From NCBI GenBank assembly GCA_015179125.1, contig WHVA01000143.1:164832-228831 (forward strand): a stretch of 64,000 bases of DNA, written 5' to 3'. A program made the position numbers and the translations under genes. Shown piece by piece: positions 19,247 to 29,520 of the stretch. Origin of the DNA: Gautieria morchelliformis (Eukaryota; Basidiomycota; Agaricomycetes; Gomphales; Gomphaceae). Numbering within the stretch: position 1 is the stretch's first letter; each line of letters starts with the position of its first letter. A model generated the notes under the pieces. It had not been told where the DNA came from and searched no databases. It was given only the letters and a program-made list of their open reading frames with translations.

Positions 19247-22063
19247 ATGACTACCACTGCCCTGACCACCACCGACCTTCTCCCCTCCTCGGTTCCCAAA
19301 CTTATGACGAACAGCCTGAATTGGATAGCGTTCTCGATGCGCTTCCAGGATGCTGTCGAAGCAAAAGGCTTATGGGGGTATTTTGATGGTACGATTACCC
19401 AACCGACAGTTAGCACTCCACCAGCTGCTGGTGAAGAAGATGCCCTCGCAAAATGGGTCAAAGAGGACCGAACCGCAAAAGCTCTCCTAACTCACCGAAT
19501 TCCTGACTCCACACTCATACGCGTCCATAGCAAATCGTCCCTAAAAGACCGATGGGATCTCATCGTAAAGGAGTACTCGTCGAAAGGGGCTTTCGCTCAA
19601 GCAGACCTGCGTACCCAGTTCATGGATTCCAGATGCCCTGACAAAGGCAACGTTCGTGAATTTCTCGATGGACTTCGTGTCAAAAGAGAGGAGTTAGCGA
19701 CCTTCGGCATGGACATTGAAGTACAGGATTACCGTGCCACTATCATTAAGTCCCTCCCACCTCACCTCTCAGCCTTCGCATCAAACCTGCTTGCCGGCGC
19801 AAGGTTGTACAGCTCCACGAAGACCATAGATCCCGATGAACTCATAACGTTAGTCTCCGAGGAATATGAGCGTCATGCAGCCCAGAGATCCCGTCGTTCA
19901 GGACATACGAGTGGAAAAGGAAACGAAAAAGATGAAGCAATGTTCGTGTCAGCAAACTCGAAGGGAAAGAAGTCAGAGCACAAACCGAAGGGAACTTGTT
20001 GGAACTGTGGCGACAAGGGACACTATAGGAACAAGTGTCCTAAGCCTGCCAAAGCAACAGACAACAAGAAACTAGACTCAACTCGAGGAGGAGGTTCTGC
20101 AAATGCAGCTGTTGAATCCGATGATGAGGATGAAGCTGCCTTCTTTGCGGACCTTGACGAAAACGAATTACCCGAACTCCTGTCAAATTGTGAGTCAGAC
20201 ACAGACGATGGAGATGAAGCGGACCTTGACGAGAGTAAACTACCTGAGCTACTGTCAAACTGCGAGTCTGATACAGACGATGAAGTCGAAGGGGCAAACG
20301 ACCTCGACTGGTTTTCCGAGATCAGCGACGAGTCAGACAGCGAATATGAAGTAGAAAGGTCACCTGGAACTGACGAGAGCGATACTTTTTCGCTTGTCAG
20401 TGATGACCTGGACTTCATTGGCAATGATCTGGAAGATGCCCATGCAGTTTGCGTTGAAGTCAACGAAACTACTGCAAACTCACCCTGTATCGAAGTGTAC
20501 GACTCGGGATGTACACGACACATAACACCCTATCGTGACGCGGTCCAAAACTTCGTCAAAATTTCGCCCAAGTCATTCCAGGCTGCCAACAGACAAAGTT
20601 TTAATGCTGTAGGAACGGGCGAAATGATAATCGACGTACCAAATGGCGTTGATGTCTCCAAACTGAAGCTCTCCGAGGTCCTGTACTCACCCGACGTGGG
20701 GTACACACTCGTGTCCGTTGGACGGCTCGATGAGGCCGGTTTTGCTGTAACATTTGCAGACGGCAAATGCATAATACATGGGCGAAACGGAGAGCAAGTA
20801 GGCGAAGTCCCTAAATCAGGACGTGGCCTTTATCGAGTTACGCATGAGCCCGATACAGCAAATGCAGCGGCAGAAACACTCACCTTGGAACAACTCCATC
20901 GTCGTTTGGGACACATTTCACCCGAAGCTGCCAAAAGATTAGTTGCAAAAGGATTTGTAACTGGAATAAAACTGGATACATCACCTCAAGCAGACACCCT
21001 CTTTTGCGAGTCCTGTATTTATGCCAAGGCGACTCGCAAGTCTGTGCCTAAAATGCGAGAAGGCAAACGTGCCTCGAACTTCGGTGACGAAGTACACAGT
21101 GACCTGTGGGGACCAGCTCCGGTTGCCACAAAGGCCGGAAAGCGTTACTATGTCACCTTTACAGATGACATGACACGCTTAACTCACCTTTACCTTCTGC
21201 GCACGAAAGACGAAGCCCTGGGTGCCTACAAAGACTACGCTACATGGTGTAGCACGCAGCTCAATGCTAGCATAAAGACCCTACACTCAGACCGCGGTGG
21301 AGAGTATCTTGGAAAGGATTTTGAGCTTTACCTAAAGTCAAAGGGTACTGAGCAAAAACTTACCGTTCATGATACCCCTCAGCACAATGGGGTCGCAGAA
21401 CGACGCAATCGCACCATCGTAGAGCATATACGTGCCCTGCTGCATGCGAGTGGTCTGCCAAAGTTTCTGTGGGGAGAAGCTGCATGTCATGTGGTTTGGC
21501 TGATGAATCGGACACTTACTAAGTCTGTCGAAGGCATGACCCCCTTTGAAGCTGCTTTCGGAAAGAAACCAGACCTCCAAAATGTACGCGAGTGGGGCGA
21601 GAAAGTATGGGTACGCACCGAGAGTGGAGACAAACTAGGCGGGCGTGTAACTGAAGGGCGCTGGTTAGGCATTGACGATCGCAGTAAAGGCGTTCGTATA
21701 TACTGGCCTGACAAGCAGACGGTCACCGTGGAACGAAATGTCTATTACGATCCGTCAGCTTCTCGTCTCGAGGGGGAGGATTTGCAAGTGGTCGAAACGA
21801 AAACTGACTTACCCTCAGGAATCGCTAAACCTACTACCCCATTAGTACCTCCAGTTCCCGACACCAGCCCGTCTGATTCCGAGGTTGAGACACCTGCGAA
21901 AAGAATCCGCAAGCCAAGTCAGCGCGTTCGCGACATTCTTGAAGGCCACGGCACCTCCTCTCACCGTTCGTCTGATCCCGCTATCGCTACAGGCATACAA
22001 CTGCCCACTTCAATCGATCAAACCACTGAAGTCCTTGAGGGGAGGGATCAGCCGACTGGATGA
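19247..22063 (+). CDS. Copia-2 Gag-protease-integrase (938 aa)
   Basis: Gag begins MTTTALTTTDLLPSSVPKL, with a UBN2-type Gag core and a CCHC knuckle CWNCGDKGHYRNKC (about aa 250-264). An acidic segment follows in which ELPELLSNCESDTDD and KLPELLSNCESDTDD form a tandem duplication (about aa 300-345). The protease site is YDSGCTRHITP (DSG, about aa 418). Integrase shows LHRRLGHISPEA...CESCIYAK (zinc site) and catalytic HSDLWGP, LHSDRGGEY and NGVAERRN. The first in-frame ATG after the primer site is taken as the start. The frame ends in TGA at 22061-22063, which overlaps the ATG of the next ORF (ATGA). In most copia elements integrase and RT share one frame, so this is either a recent indel or a stop-restart arrangement. 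Confidence 0.93.
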   Translation: MTTTALTTTDLLPSSVPKLMTNSLNWIAFSMRFQDAVEAKGLWGYFDGTITQPTVSTPPAAGEEDALAKWVKEDRTAKALLTHRIPDSTLIRVHSKSSLKDRWDLIVKEYSSKGAFAQADLRTQFMDSRCPDKGNVREFLDGLRVKREELATFGMDIEVQDYRATIIKSLPPHLSAFASNLLAGARLYSSTKTIDPDELITLVSEEYERHAAQRSRRSGHTSGKGNEKDEAMFVSANSKGKKSEHKPKGTCWNCGDKGHYRNKCPKPAKATDNKKLDSTRGGGSANAAVESDDEDEAAFFADLDENELPELLSNCESDTDDGDEADLDESKLPELLSNCESDTDDEVEGANDLDWFSEISDESDSEYEVERSPGTDESDTFSLVSDDLDFIGNDLEDAHAVCVEVNETTANSPCIEVYDSGCTRHITPYRDAVQNFVKISPKSFQAANRQSFNAVGTGEMIIDVPNGVDVSKLKLSEVLYSPDVGYTLVSVGRLDEAGFAVTFADGKCIIHGRNGEQVGEVPKSGRGLYRVTHEPDTANAAAETLTLEQLHRRLGHISPEAAKRLVAKGFVTGIKLDTSPQADTLFCESCIYAKATRKSVPKMREGKRASNFGDEVHSDLWGPAPVATKAGKRYYVTFTDDMTRLTHLYLLRTKDEALGAYKDYATWCSTQLNASIKTLHSDRGGEYLGKDFELYLKSKGTEQKLTVHDTPQHNGVAERRNRTIVEHIRALLHASGLPKFLWGEAACHVVWLMNRTLTKSVEGMTPFEAAFGKKPDLQNVREWGEKVWVRTESGDKLGGRVTEGRWLGIDDRSKGVRIYWPDKQTVTVERNVYYDPSASRLEGEDLQVVETKTDLPSGIAKPTTPLVPPVPDTSPSDSEVETPAKRIRKPSQRVRDILEGHGTSSHRSSDPAIATGIQLPTSIDQTTEVLEGRDQPTG

Positions 22064-23691
22064 TGTTAGCTGAAGATGCTGAAGAATACGCACTGGTGGC
22101 TCAAACCAGTGAAACCGAGGCTCTCGAACCTCGCTCCCTAGCTGAAGCAAAGCGACGCCCCGACTGGCACCTATGGGAAAAGGCAATTCAAGATGAGTTA
22201 GCACTTCTCCGCGACGCTGGAACCTGGGAACTCACTGAAGCGCCAACTAATGCTAACATCGTGGGCTCTAAATGGGTATTCCGGGCAAAGAAAGACGCTG
22301 CTGGAAATGTAGTAAGATATAAAGCTCGTCTCGTCGCGCAAGGTTTTTCACAAGTACCTGGAGTTGATTACTTCGATACCTTCGCCCCAGTTGCCAAACT
22401 GGCATCGATTCGAACCGTGCTCACGCTAGCTGCAGCAAAAGACATGGAACTGCATCAAATCGACATCAAGGGCGCATACTTGAATGGGGAACTTACCGAG
22501 AACGAGATGATCTACATGTCCCAGCCTCCTGGGTATCACGCACCGAACTCCCCTGGAAAGGTCTGCAGCTTGCGGAAAACGCTCTACGGACTAAAACAGT
22601 CAGGACGGCGCTGGTACCAGAAGCTCGTAGATATAATGCTCACCAAACTGATGTTCTCTCGCTGCGACGTAGATCAGGCCGTGTTCTATCGACACACCAA
22701 CTCGGCCACTGTAATCGTCCTGGTCCACGTGGACGACTGCACGATAGCCGCAACAACGCCAGCCCTTGTGAACCAGTTCAAAAAGGGGATTTCAAACCAT
22801 GTTGAAATTACCGACCTTGGCGAACTGCATTGGCTGTTAGGTATAGAAGTCAAGCGTGATAGAGAACGACGTACCATACACCTCTCCCAACGTGCCTACA
22901 TCGACTCCATCATCCGCCGCTACAACTTCGACGACCTAAAGCCGGCATCCACACCAATGGAGCATGGCCTACTTCTCTCAATGACACCGATACCGAAAAC
23001 CACGGCCGAATGGGCACGAATGCGCGACGTACCCTACAGAGAAGCCGTTGGCTCGCTGGTGTACGCAGCACTCGGTACACGCCCTGACATCGCCTTCGCC
23101 GTCCAGTCCGTATCGCGCCATTCCACAAAGTTCGGTTCTACACACTGGAACGCAGTGAAACGAATATTTCAGTATTTAAAAGGAACGAAGGAATTTTGGT
23201 TGACTTACAGGCATACGATGACCGAGCTCATGGGATACGCAGATGCCGATGGTAGCATGGCCCGAGACAGGCATGCTATATCTGGGTACGCGTTTATTAT
23301 TCACGGGGGAGCCGTTTCCTGGAGTGCAAAGCGTCAGCAGATTGTCTCGCTATCCACAACAGAAAGCGAATACGTGGCCGCCGCTCACGCAGCAAAAGAA
23401 ATAAAATGGCTCCGATCCCTGATCCAACAACTCTTCAACACGGAAATGGCACCTACCACGTTGTTTTCTGACAACCAATCAGCAATCGCTCTCGCAAAAG
23501 ATCATCAATATCACGCACGTACCAAACATATCGACATCCGTTTTCACTTCATCCGTTGGATCGTCGAACAAGGCGCCCTGCGCCTGGTGTACTGCCCTAC
23601 AGGAGACATGATAGCGGATGCACTTACCAAAGCGTTACCATCCACAAAGGTGAAACACTTCGCGGTCGAACTCAGGCTGTCGACGGTTTGA
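22060..23691 (+). CDS. Copia-2 reverse transcriptase / RNase H (543 aa)
   Basis: The ORF starts MMLAEDAEEYALVAQ at an ATG overlapping the upstream TGA. It contains the full RT: GSKWVFRAKKDAAGN, YKARLVAQGFSQVPG, DIKGAYLNGEL, LYGLKQSGRRWYQK and the catalytic VHVDDCTI (about aa 220-230). RNase H follows: YADADGSMARDRHAISG, SLSTTESEYVAAAHAAKE, SDNQSAIALAKDHQYHART. No internal stops were found. The stop at 23689 lies just before the purine tract and 3' LTR. The near-identical LTRs imply a recent insertion. Confidence 0.94.
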   Translation: MMLAEDAEEYALVAQTSETEALEPRSLAEAKRRPDWHLWEKAIQDELALLRDAGTWELTEAPTNANIVGSKWVFRAKKDAAGNVVRYKARLVAQGFSQVPGVDYFDTFAPVAKLASIRTVLTLAAAKDMELHQIDIKGAYLNGELTENEMIYMSQPPGYHAPNSPGKVCSLRKTLYGLKQSGRRWYQKLVDIMLTKLMFSRCDVDQAVFYRHTNSATVIVLVHVDDCTIAATTPALVNQFKKGISNHVEITDLGELHWLLGIEVKRDRERRTIHLSQRAYIDSIIRRYNFDDLKPASTPMEHGLLLSMTPIPKTTAEWARMRDVPYREAVGSLVYAALGTRPDIAFAVQSVSRHSTKFGSTHWNAVKRIFQYLKGTKEFWLTYRHTMTELMGYADADGSMARDRHAISGYAFIIHGGAVSWSAKRQQIVSLSTTESEYVAAAHAAKEIKWLRSLIQQLFNTEMAPTTLFSDNQSAIALAKDHQYHARTKHIDIRFHFIRWIVEQGALRLVYCPTGDMIADALTKALPSTKVKHFAVELRLSTV

Positions 23692-23698
23692 GGGGGAG

Positions 23699-24067
23699 TG
23701 TTGGAGCTGCGGGTACTGCGGGCACGTGACCGTGGGCATAATGCAAACACGTGACAGCCGCGCATTGTACTTTATGCGAGTGGACCACCCATTGTGTCTA
23801 TTGTTCTCTTGATCCTTTTGTTGTCCCTTTTAGTTTAGAACAATGGCCCCTTACAGTATAAGTAGAACGCCATTAGATCGCTCTCCTCAGTCGTTTGGCT
23901 ACGCTCTCGCGTTCAAACACTGAGGTGAGACACAATACTTAGTATCTATTTTTCTTTAACTCACCTGTATATCATAGACTCTTATTACAGGTGAATATAC
24001 ACAGTCGTTTGGCTACGCTCTCGCGTTCAAACACTGAGACTCTTATTACAGATCATCTAATCTTACA
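23699..24067 (+). repeat. 3' LTR of copia-2
   Basis: Identical to the 5' LTR except GGCCCC for GGCCTC in the middle. It is followed by the GTACT duplication. Confidence 0.96.
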
Positions 24068-24148
24068 GTACTATATGGTGCGGCAGCACGTCCCCCCCGG
24101 TGCCGGCGGCGTGCGCATGATCACGGCGCCGTCCCCGAGATAGAGAGC
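24068..24148 (+). pseudogene. NagA pseudogene copy B, part 2 (81 bp)
   Basis: A remnant between two copia elements. It reads VYYMVRQHVPPGAGGVRMI and continues TAPSP, in the family region before the CSIGH metal-site motif. It is bounded by the GTACT duplication on the left and AGAGC on the right. Confidence 0.7.
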
Positions 24149-24332
24149 TGTTGCTATTGGTTATGTGCGTTGATGAGTCAGTCCCTTGCAACTACATAGT
24201 AGTCGGAGTTCGAAGGTAGAACTCTATTCGGTGATTCTACCTTCGAACTCAGGTGCGTGCATATTACTTACCCTACGTAGAGATCACAAAGAACTCTATT
24301 CGGTGATTCTACCTTCGAACTCAGCTTTAATA
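24149..24332 (+). repeat. 5' LTR of copia-3, with internal hairpin
   Basis: TGTTGCTATTGG...AGCTTTAATA. It contains a perfect 16-bp inverted repeat (GAGTTCGAAGGTAGAA, 24206-24221 with 24235-24250, loop 13 nt). A 34-bp direct repeat starting GAACTCTATTCGGTGATTC lies at 24219-24252 and 24291-24324. The LTR ends in TA rather than the usual CA. Confidence 0.9.
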
Positions 24333-24345
24333 GGTTATGGGCCCC
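24333..24345 (+). promoter_or_regulatory. Copia-3 primer binding site
   Basis: GGTTATGGGCCCC directly follows the LTR and is complementary to the anticodon stem-loop of initiator tRNA-Met. Confidence 0.85.
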
Positions 24346-24390
24346 GTGCCTTGATCGAAGGAAAAGAAACCCATCCGAAATTCGCCCATC

Positions 24391-27300
24391 ATGTCGGACT
24401 CAGAGACCGAGAACCGCACGAGAGGCATCAAACTCACGAGCACCAACTACAACACGTGGATGGTTGCGATGCAAGGAAAATTGATGACTGTCAACGCGTG
24501 GCGAATAGTCACAGAAGACTCGAAGAAACCAACCGACGCAGCGCTGATAGAAAAGTGGCTATTGAAGAGGGAAGAAGCCGCCGGCATTTTACTGAAATCG
24601 CTATCCCACACACAGTACGTCCACATCGAGGGCGCGATGGATGATCCAGTCGAGATGTGGAAGAAACTGAAAGCGGCTCACCGATCCCAAGTGGCGAATA
24701 GCCGCTTCCACGCAATACAGAAACTGCTGAACATACGAAAAGAGGACGCGGAATCCCTTACAGACTACATCACCCGGATAAACACAGCCACTAACGATCT
24801 CATAGCTCTAGCACCCAGCGCCTTCACCGTCCAGAATATCGTCGACGAAATCGGAGTTCACATGGCCATCGCTGGACTCGACCAAGTCGAGTACGGCGCG
24901 TTCACATCATCTCTACTCCTGATCGGCACGCTTGATCGCACCACTGTCTCCACGGCCTTCCGGAATGAGGATATGAAGCGTCAAGCGAACTTAGTGTCAT
25001 CAGGAGCGGCACTCACCATAGCTAGAGGAAAGAAGACCACCGTCCAAACATGCACGGCATGCAAGAAGCGAGGCCACTCAGCAGACCAATGCTGGATCGT
25101 CCATCCAGAACTTCGACCAACGCGATTGAGGCATGACGGAAAGAGTGCAAACCGAGCGAAGGAGAGCGCTGAGGAGAATATACCTGACTCAGTAACACAA
25201 GAACTCGCCGGAAACGCAAGTTTGCGGCCCCTACCCTCATCATCCACCAGCGACAACGCTGACTCACATTGGAACACAGATACCGGCGCCACTAGCCATA
25301 TGACGCCGCATCGCCACTGGTTCCGTGATTACGAACCATATCGCGTACCCATTCGACTGGCAACGAATGAGGTAGTGTACTCAGCGGGAAAGGGCCGAAT
25401 TTTATTTGCACCCATAATAAATGGGAAGGTGGCGCAAAATGTTATTCTCTCGAAAGTCTTACACGTACCTTCTCTCCAAAACAATCTACTCGCTGTTCTG
25501 CACCTCACCACACATCATGAATTCACAGTCAGCATTGTAAAGGATCGCATCTCGTTCTTCCAGGGAGGGTACTTGCGTTTTTACGCTGCAGTGCGGAACG
25601 GCACAGGTTACCTGATAGGAAACACCATACCCAGCTCAGCATGGGCTCTTGTTGCCGCATCGTTAGAGGATCGCTCACTATGGCACAAACGGCTTGCCCA
25701 TATTGGATCGGCACGTCTGGAGAGACTGCTAGATCATGACATGGCTCGTGGGATAAGAATAAGTTCACAGGCAAACATGCCGACCATCTGTGAGCCTTGC
25801 ATTGCCGCGAAGCAACATCGTGACCCCTTCCCAAAAAGGACTGACAGCTGTGCCTCGAAACCACTCGACCTCATTGTTTCAGATGTACACGGACCACTAC
25901 CAGTCCGCACTGCATCCGGGCATCGCTACTGGATAACGTTCACGGACGATCATATGAGATATAGATGCGTATACCTCCTAAGAACAAAGGATGAGGCTTT
26001 TGATGCGTATCTTGCCTACGAAGCATTTGCCGAGAACCAAACGGGCTCGAGGGTGAGAAGGTTCAGAGACGACAAAGGTGGAGAATACATAGGACGGAAG
26101 TGGGACGAACACTTCAAACGCCGAGGCATAATTCATGAGCACACTACGAAAGCCACACCACAACAAAATGGAATCTCAGAGCGTACAAATCGTACCCTCA
26201 TTGAGGGAACGGTCGCGCTGCTACAGCAAGCTCGCCTACCAGCAATGATGTGGGGGGACGCCCTGAAACTATTAGTGCGTATCATCAACGCCACTCCAAC
26301 TGCTGCTCTCCCACACATGACACCCTATGAAGCCTGGCATGGTCACAAGCCAGACCTTGGTATGCTCCGCACTTTTGGATGCACCGCCTACGTCCATGTG
26401 CAGAAAGAAGACCGAAATGGATTGCAACCAAGGACTCGAAGGTGCATATACCTTGGTTTTGAAACTGGGTACAAGGGCTGGCGCTGCTATGATCCCATCA
26501 CAAAACGCACCGTTATATCTCGCGATGTTATCTTCAATGAATCCGAATTCCCAGGATTATCCGCGTCAAGCCCCACTACCCATGAGTCTCTCCTGCCTGC
26601 GCCCACGCTAACCCCAAGGGAGGCGACCGTTCCACCAGACATTGTTCAAGATCTGCAAGATCCAAACCCTGCACCTGACCCCCCTAACGAAGACCTCGAA
26701 GACCAACCCGTCCCCAATCCAGATCCACCGCCTCCTATCCCACCAGTCCCAGATCAACCACACTTGCCCGTCGACGAGCCCCGCCGTTCAAGCAGAAATA
26801 CGACTCGGATCGACTACCGACATCTCCATGACCCATTCTTCAGACCACGTCCACCACCAGACCATGACTCAGTCCCTGAGGGGGGTGCGGCAGCGATCAT
26901 GTCCATCATAGAAGCCTTAGAATTCATCAACGATGAACAAGCCACTCCCAGCAGCAGCATATCGTCACCAGGATCCATCGAAATAGCCCTGAATGCAACA
27001 ATCAAGGACGATAGGGTCCCCAAAACCTTCGCAGAAGCGATGCGACGATCCGACAACCAACTGTGGAAAGGGTCAACAGATGCGGAGATCCAAGCACTTC
27101 TAAACAATGGGACATGGGAACTCGTGTGGCTGCCACCTGGAGAAAAAGCCATTGGGTCGAGATGGGTGTTCTGAATAAAACTTCACTCAGACGGATCCCT
27201 GGACAAGTACAAGAGCCGTCTAGTAGCAAAAGGGTATACCCAATGACCAGGCATTGATTATGACGAAGTGTTCGCTCCCACAGCAAGGTGGGCTGCCTTG

Positions 27301-28578
27301 CGCACCATACTGGCTCAAGGAGCACTCCAAGGAGCGCACATTGAATCGGTCGACATCTCAAATGCCTATCTCAATGGGATACTGGGCGATGATGCCAATA
27401 TTTACATAGAACAGCCAGAAGGATACCATCAAGGGGGAAAAGACTGGGTATGCAAACTAAAGAGAGGACTTTACGGGCTTAAACAGAGTGGGAGGCTATG
27501 GTACGAGCGACTCGGGGCCGCGCTAGAAAGTCTAGGATCCAACCGTCTCCAATCGGATCCGAGCATTTACATCTGGACGAACGAGGCTACAAAGATTGTC
27601 ATCCCAGTTTTTGTCGACGACCTAACTCTAGTATCAAATTCTAAACCAGATCTCGACCGAATAAAGGGCGAACTCGCCAAGATATTCAAACTAAAAGATC
27701 TGGGGGCAACGACGTCACTACTGGGTGTAGAAGTGGATTACAATCGCTCACAGAAGACACTGAAGCTCTTGCAGAAACAGTATATAAAGAATATCCTAGA
27801 GCGGTTCCACATGGAAGACTGCCGCCCAGTCTTCACACCCATGACCCCTGGCTTAAACTTAAGTTCAGCCATGGGACCGTCGACCCCGGAAGAGATAGAG
27901 GAAATGCGAAATACACCATACCTGAACGCAGTCGGCGCATTAAACTATCTTGCGATAGCAACCCGCCCCGACATCGCATACACCGTAGGATGCCTTGCAC
28001 GCTTCAACTCAAACCCTGGTCCTGCGCACTGGGCGGCCGTGAAGCATCTCCTACGATATCTGCAAGGAACTATAGACATTGCACTCACCTTTGCTCCTAA
28101 CAACTCGACCGAAGCATTCCAGACGTGGACGGACGCTGACCACGGAGGAAATCCCGACAACGGCAGGTCAACCTCTGGATTCCTAGCCAAAGTCGGAACA
28201 GGGGCGGTCAGCTGGGCCAGCAAATTACAGAATATAGTCACGCTTTCTACAACAGAAGCCGAATTTGTCGCCGCCACCCTAGCTGGAACCGAGATCGTAT
28301 GGTTGCGGAACCTATTCGACGAACTTGGATCCAAAATCGAGAGGCCATCCTGTCTCTACATAGACAACCAATCCGCCCTGTCCGTAGCCAAAAATCCAGA
28401 GCACCATGGGCGTATGAAGCACCTCGACCTTCGGTTCTTTTGGTTATGCGAGAAAGTCGCAGAAAAGGTCATCCGAGTAGGCTACGTACCTACAAAGGAT
28501 ATGCCAGCGGATCTATTGACAAAGGCGCTACCCCGCGAGTCATTAGAACGACATCGACGCGCTATGGGACTCTTCTAG
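24391..28578 (+). pseudogene. Copia-3 Gag-Pol with two in-frame stops
   Basis: One frame throughout. 24391-27174 encodes Gag with knuckle CTACKKRGHSADQC (about aa 219), protease DTGATSHMTPH, and integrase with LWHKRLAHIGS...CEPCIAAK and catalytic VSDVHGP, DDKGGEY and NGISERTN. A Pro/Asp-rich linker precedes the RT. RT begins GSRWVF, then TGA at 27172-27174 and again TGA at 27244-27246 (after KGYTQ). It then runs open: DISNAYLNGIL, LYGLKQSGRLWYER, catalytic FVDDLTLVSN, RNase H TDADHGGNPDNGRSTSG, TLSTTEAEF and DNQSALSVAKNPEHHGRMKH. Both stops stand where Arg is expected and fit CGA to TGA. Otherwise the gene is intact, so the copy was disabled by point mutations. Confidence 0.93.
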
Positions 28579-28606
28579 TTGAGAGCTTGACTTCGTCAGG
28601 GGGGTG

Positions 28607-28790
28607 TGTTGTTATTGGTTATGCGCGTTGATGAGTCAGTCCCTTGCAACTACATAGTAGTCGGAGTTCGAAGGTAGAACTCTATTCGGTGATTCTACCT
28701 TCGAACTCAGGTGCGTGCATATTACTTACCCTACGTAGAGATCACAAAGAACTCTATTCGGTGATTCTACCTTCGAACTCAGCTTTAATA
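28607..28790 (+). repeat. 3' LTR of copia-3
   Basis: Same length (184 bp) as the 5' LTR with two base changes, and preceded by a purine tract (CAGGGGGGTG). It carries the same hairpin and direct repeat. Confidence 0.92.
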
Positions 28791-28795
28791 AGAGT

Positions 28796-28978
28796 GTCAT
28801 CCCTGCGATGAGGGAGCTTGCGACACGCGGCGTCGTATGTTCTATCGGCCACAGGTAACGTTCCGTATACGCGGCATCACCGCGCCGATTTCTAATTTCT
28901 AATTTCCTCGATACCAGCATCGCGTCCCCCGACATGGCATGGCACGGCATCCTTGCCGGCGCCCGCCTCATAACGCAC
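28796..28978 (+). pseudogene. NagA pseudogene copy B, part 3
   Basis: It encodes VIPAMRELATRGVVCSIGH, then an intron starting GTAACGTT, then IASPDMAWHGILAGARLITH. CSIGH and the following segment carry a conserved metal/substrate histidine of the family. It ends at the AC where the Plavaka element inserted; the frame continues at 35737 with LFNAMPQLHHRDPS. Confidence 0.85.
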
Positions 28979-29520
28979 CATCAGGAAAAAGGCATGGTGA
29001 TACGCAGTCCTACGCAGTCCCACGTAGGCGATGTAGGACTTGTAGCCCTGTAGGACATTGCCCGTTTATGGAGCGTACCGTAGTTCGGGTGTAGTGCTGT
29101 AGGCCGGTGTAGCTGTCATGTAGGGCTACATAGCACGCCCACAAGACTACATTAAGCCCTGTACCTCAATGTAACGGCAAGGTAGTTGCGCTGTAGCGCT
29201 ATCCCGCGTGCCGTATTTCTTCAATTTGAGCTATTCTGGGATCAACTTCAATTGTTACATTTTTATGTTTGATTTGAGCTAGTTAGAGAGAATATATCAC
29301 ATATACGCGCGTGTACTATTCGCAACATGGCCCATCGGCAAATAAAGGCAATTGACCCCTCGATCCCCCCCAATTTCAATCCTCGTCGGATGATTCAATG
29401 GCCTGCGTGGCCAGGGAGAACTTCATCATGTTTAAGTTTGGCTTCGGGTCATCTTGCAAGATCGGCAGGCGAGCATGCAATCTAGAGATAGCGCCCCAGG
29501 TCAAGATGCTTTGTGAAGGG

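Larger units (their letters stand above)
18823..24067 (+). mobile_element. Ty1/copia retrotransposon copia-2, complete (5,245 bp)
   Basis: LTRs of 369 bp at 18823-19191 and 23699-24067 differ at one position. The target duplication GTACT is at 18818-18822 and 24068-24072. The primer site, two pol-type ORFs and a purine tract (GAGGGGGAG) before the 3' LTR are present. It inserted into NagA copy B. Confidence 0.97.
24149..28790 (+). mobile_element. Ty1/copia retrotransposon copia-3, complete (4,642 bp)
   Basis: LTRs of 184 bp at 24149-24332 and 28607-28790 differ at two positions. Target duplications are AGAGC (24144-24148) and AGAGT (28791-28795), with one apparent later change. The primer site GGTTATGGGCCCC is at 24333-24345. 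It is unrelated at the family level to copia-2 and inserted 81 bp away in the same gene. Confidence 0.95.
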
